Of a stretch of DNA of 64,000 bases, positions 63,605 through 64,000 are shown one piece after another. The DNA comes from SM1-73 sp964588305 (GTDB lineage: Bacteria; Zixibacteria; MSB-5A5; SM1-73), in the NCBI GenBank assembly GCA_964588305.1, contig CAZPOP010000010.1, positions 1-64,000 of the forward strand, written 5' to 3'. Under the pieces are notes generated by a model. It saw only the letters and a list, made by a program, of their open reading frames with translations. It made no database searches and was not told the origin of the DNA. Position numbers and translations under genes: made by a program. How positions within the stretch are numbered: the first letter of the stretch is position 1; each line of letters starts with the position of its first letter.

Positions 63605-64000
63605 ATGTGTGAAACAAAACGGCTAATTCTGCGAAAGATGACCATGGAGGACCTAGATGACCTCCTTCGCATCTTTTCCGATCCGAAGGTGATGCGATCC
63701 TTTGGGGGGATACTATTCGATCGGGAGAGGATGAAGCAATGGCTCCTCCGCAACCTGGATCACCAGACCAGATATGGGTACGGTCTTTTCTCCGTCATTT
63801 TGAAAGCGAATGGTGAGTTGGTGGGCGACTGTGGCTTGGAGCACATCGAAGTCGAGGGATCACCAGAGGTAGAAATTGGATATGATTTCCTGAGCGCTTA
63901 TTGGGGACAAGGCCTCGCGACTGAGGCAGCAGGTGCGGTACGCGATTACGCATTTGACCAGCTCGGCCTGCATCGGGTCATCAGTCTCATCCGACCCGAG
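63605..64000 (+). CDS. GNAT acetyltransferase (RimJ-like), cut by the window end
   Basis: The first 132 codons of an Acetyltransf_3-type protein: TKRLILRKMTMEDLDDLLRI at the start, then LVGDCGLEHIEV, VEIGYDFLSAYWGQGLATEA (acetyl-CoA-binding Q-x-x-G-x-A motif) and FDQLGLHRVISLIRPE at the window end. Typical members have ~170-180 residues, so the last quarter is missing. They acetylate ribosomal protein N-termini, antibiotics or small amines; the substrate here is unknown. Confidence 0.88.
   Translation, partial: MCETKRLILRKMTMEDLDDLLRIFSDPKVMRSFGGILFDRERMKQWLLRNLDHQTRYGYGLFSVILKANGELVGDCGLEHIEVEGSPEVEIGYDFLSAYWGQGLATEAAGAVRDYAFDQLGLHRVISLIRPE

Noticed and set aside
1..64000. CRISPR arrays, transposases, integrases, phage genes and rRNA
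   Set aside because: I looked for regularly spaced repeats, transposase or integrase motifs and rRNA core words and saw none.

Overview
The window is bacterial: genes are closely packed on both strands, and many overlap by 4 bp (ATGA/GTGA). Several envelope traits point to an uncultured lineage of the FCB group or a neighbouring candidate phylum (Zixibacteria-, Latescibacteria- or WOR-3-like). These are C-terminal sorting domains of the type IX secretion kind (NPFNP-type start, SGIY motif), a PorV/PorQ-family outer-membrane protein, a type I dockerin pair on a secreted protein and FN3-rich secreted proteins. No rRNA or phylogenetic marker allows a firmer placement. Two runs of exactly 100 N (33210-33309 and 35726-35825) show that this is a scaffolded draft, probably metagenomic.

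Layout. 1-5.6 kb: the end of a tRNA-Lys, then two secreted proteins on the minus strand, a Tat-signal DUF362 protein and a multidomain clan GH-A-like glycosidase, both with C-terminal sorting domains. 5.9-34.6 kb: a large exopolysaccharide locus. Seventeen minus-strand genes (25.8 down to 6.0 kb) make and decorate the repeat unit: an acyl carrier protein, an acyl ligase, a NadE-family enzyme, a PP-loop amidotransferase, GNAT and FemAB-like transferases, an ATP-grasp ligase, a DegT aminotransferase, two polysaccharide deacetylases, four glycosyltransferases, a PHP protein, a Wzx-like flippase and a Wzy/WaaL-like protein. Divergently, plus-strand genes encode the export and control parts: a Wza-like exporter, a Wzz-like co-polymerase, a BY-kinase, a DUF3473 deacetylase, a PorV-like protein and a priming sugar transferase. 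The gene set closely resembles the exosortase (XrtA/EpsH)-associated EPS loci, but neither exosortase nor PEP-CTERM proteins are visible.

35-47.5 kb: mostly housekeeping and metabolic genes on the minus strand (tsaD interrupted by a gap, a YbbR protein, a zinc ribbon protein, thiL, an amidohydrolase, a beta-propeller protein, an M20 peptidase, NAD(P)HX repair, pyrF). They are followed by a divergent redox/signalling cluster: a rubredoxin-domain protein, a ferritin-like/PP2C phosphatase fusion and a rubredoxin, with two good sigma70-type promoters facing away from each other. 48-56 kb: a dockerin-bearing secreted protein, two very lysine-rich secreted proteins, an FN3 lipoprotein and an EamA transporter. 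56-64 kb: a 1418-residue double acyl-CoA dehydratase activase behind a near-consensus promoter, a four-helix-bundle (S23-type) protein framed by CTGAGA-type low-complexity repeats, a DUF885 peptidase-like protein, a small membrane protein and a GNAT cut off by the window end.

Points judged most worth a second look: the ferritin-like-PP2C/rubredoxin cluster; the ACP-ligase-NadE-PP-loop-GNAT module inside the EPS operon; the BY-kinase with a triplicated N-terminal segment; and a compact switch-like inverted-repeat array between the kinase and the deacetylase. All functional calls rest on motifs read by eye; no database search was run.
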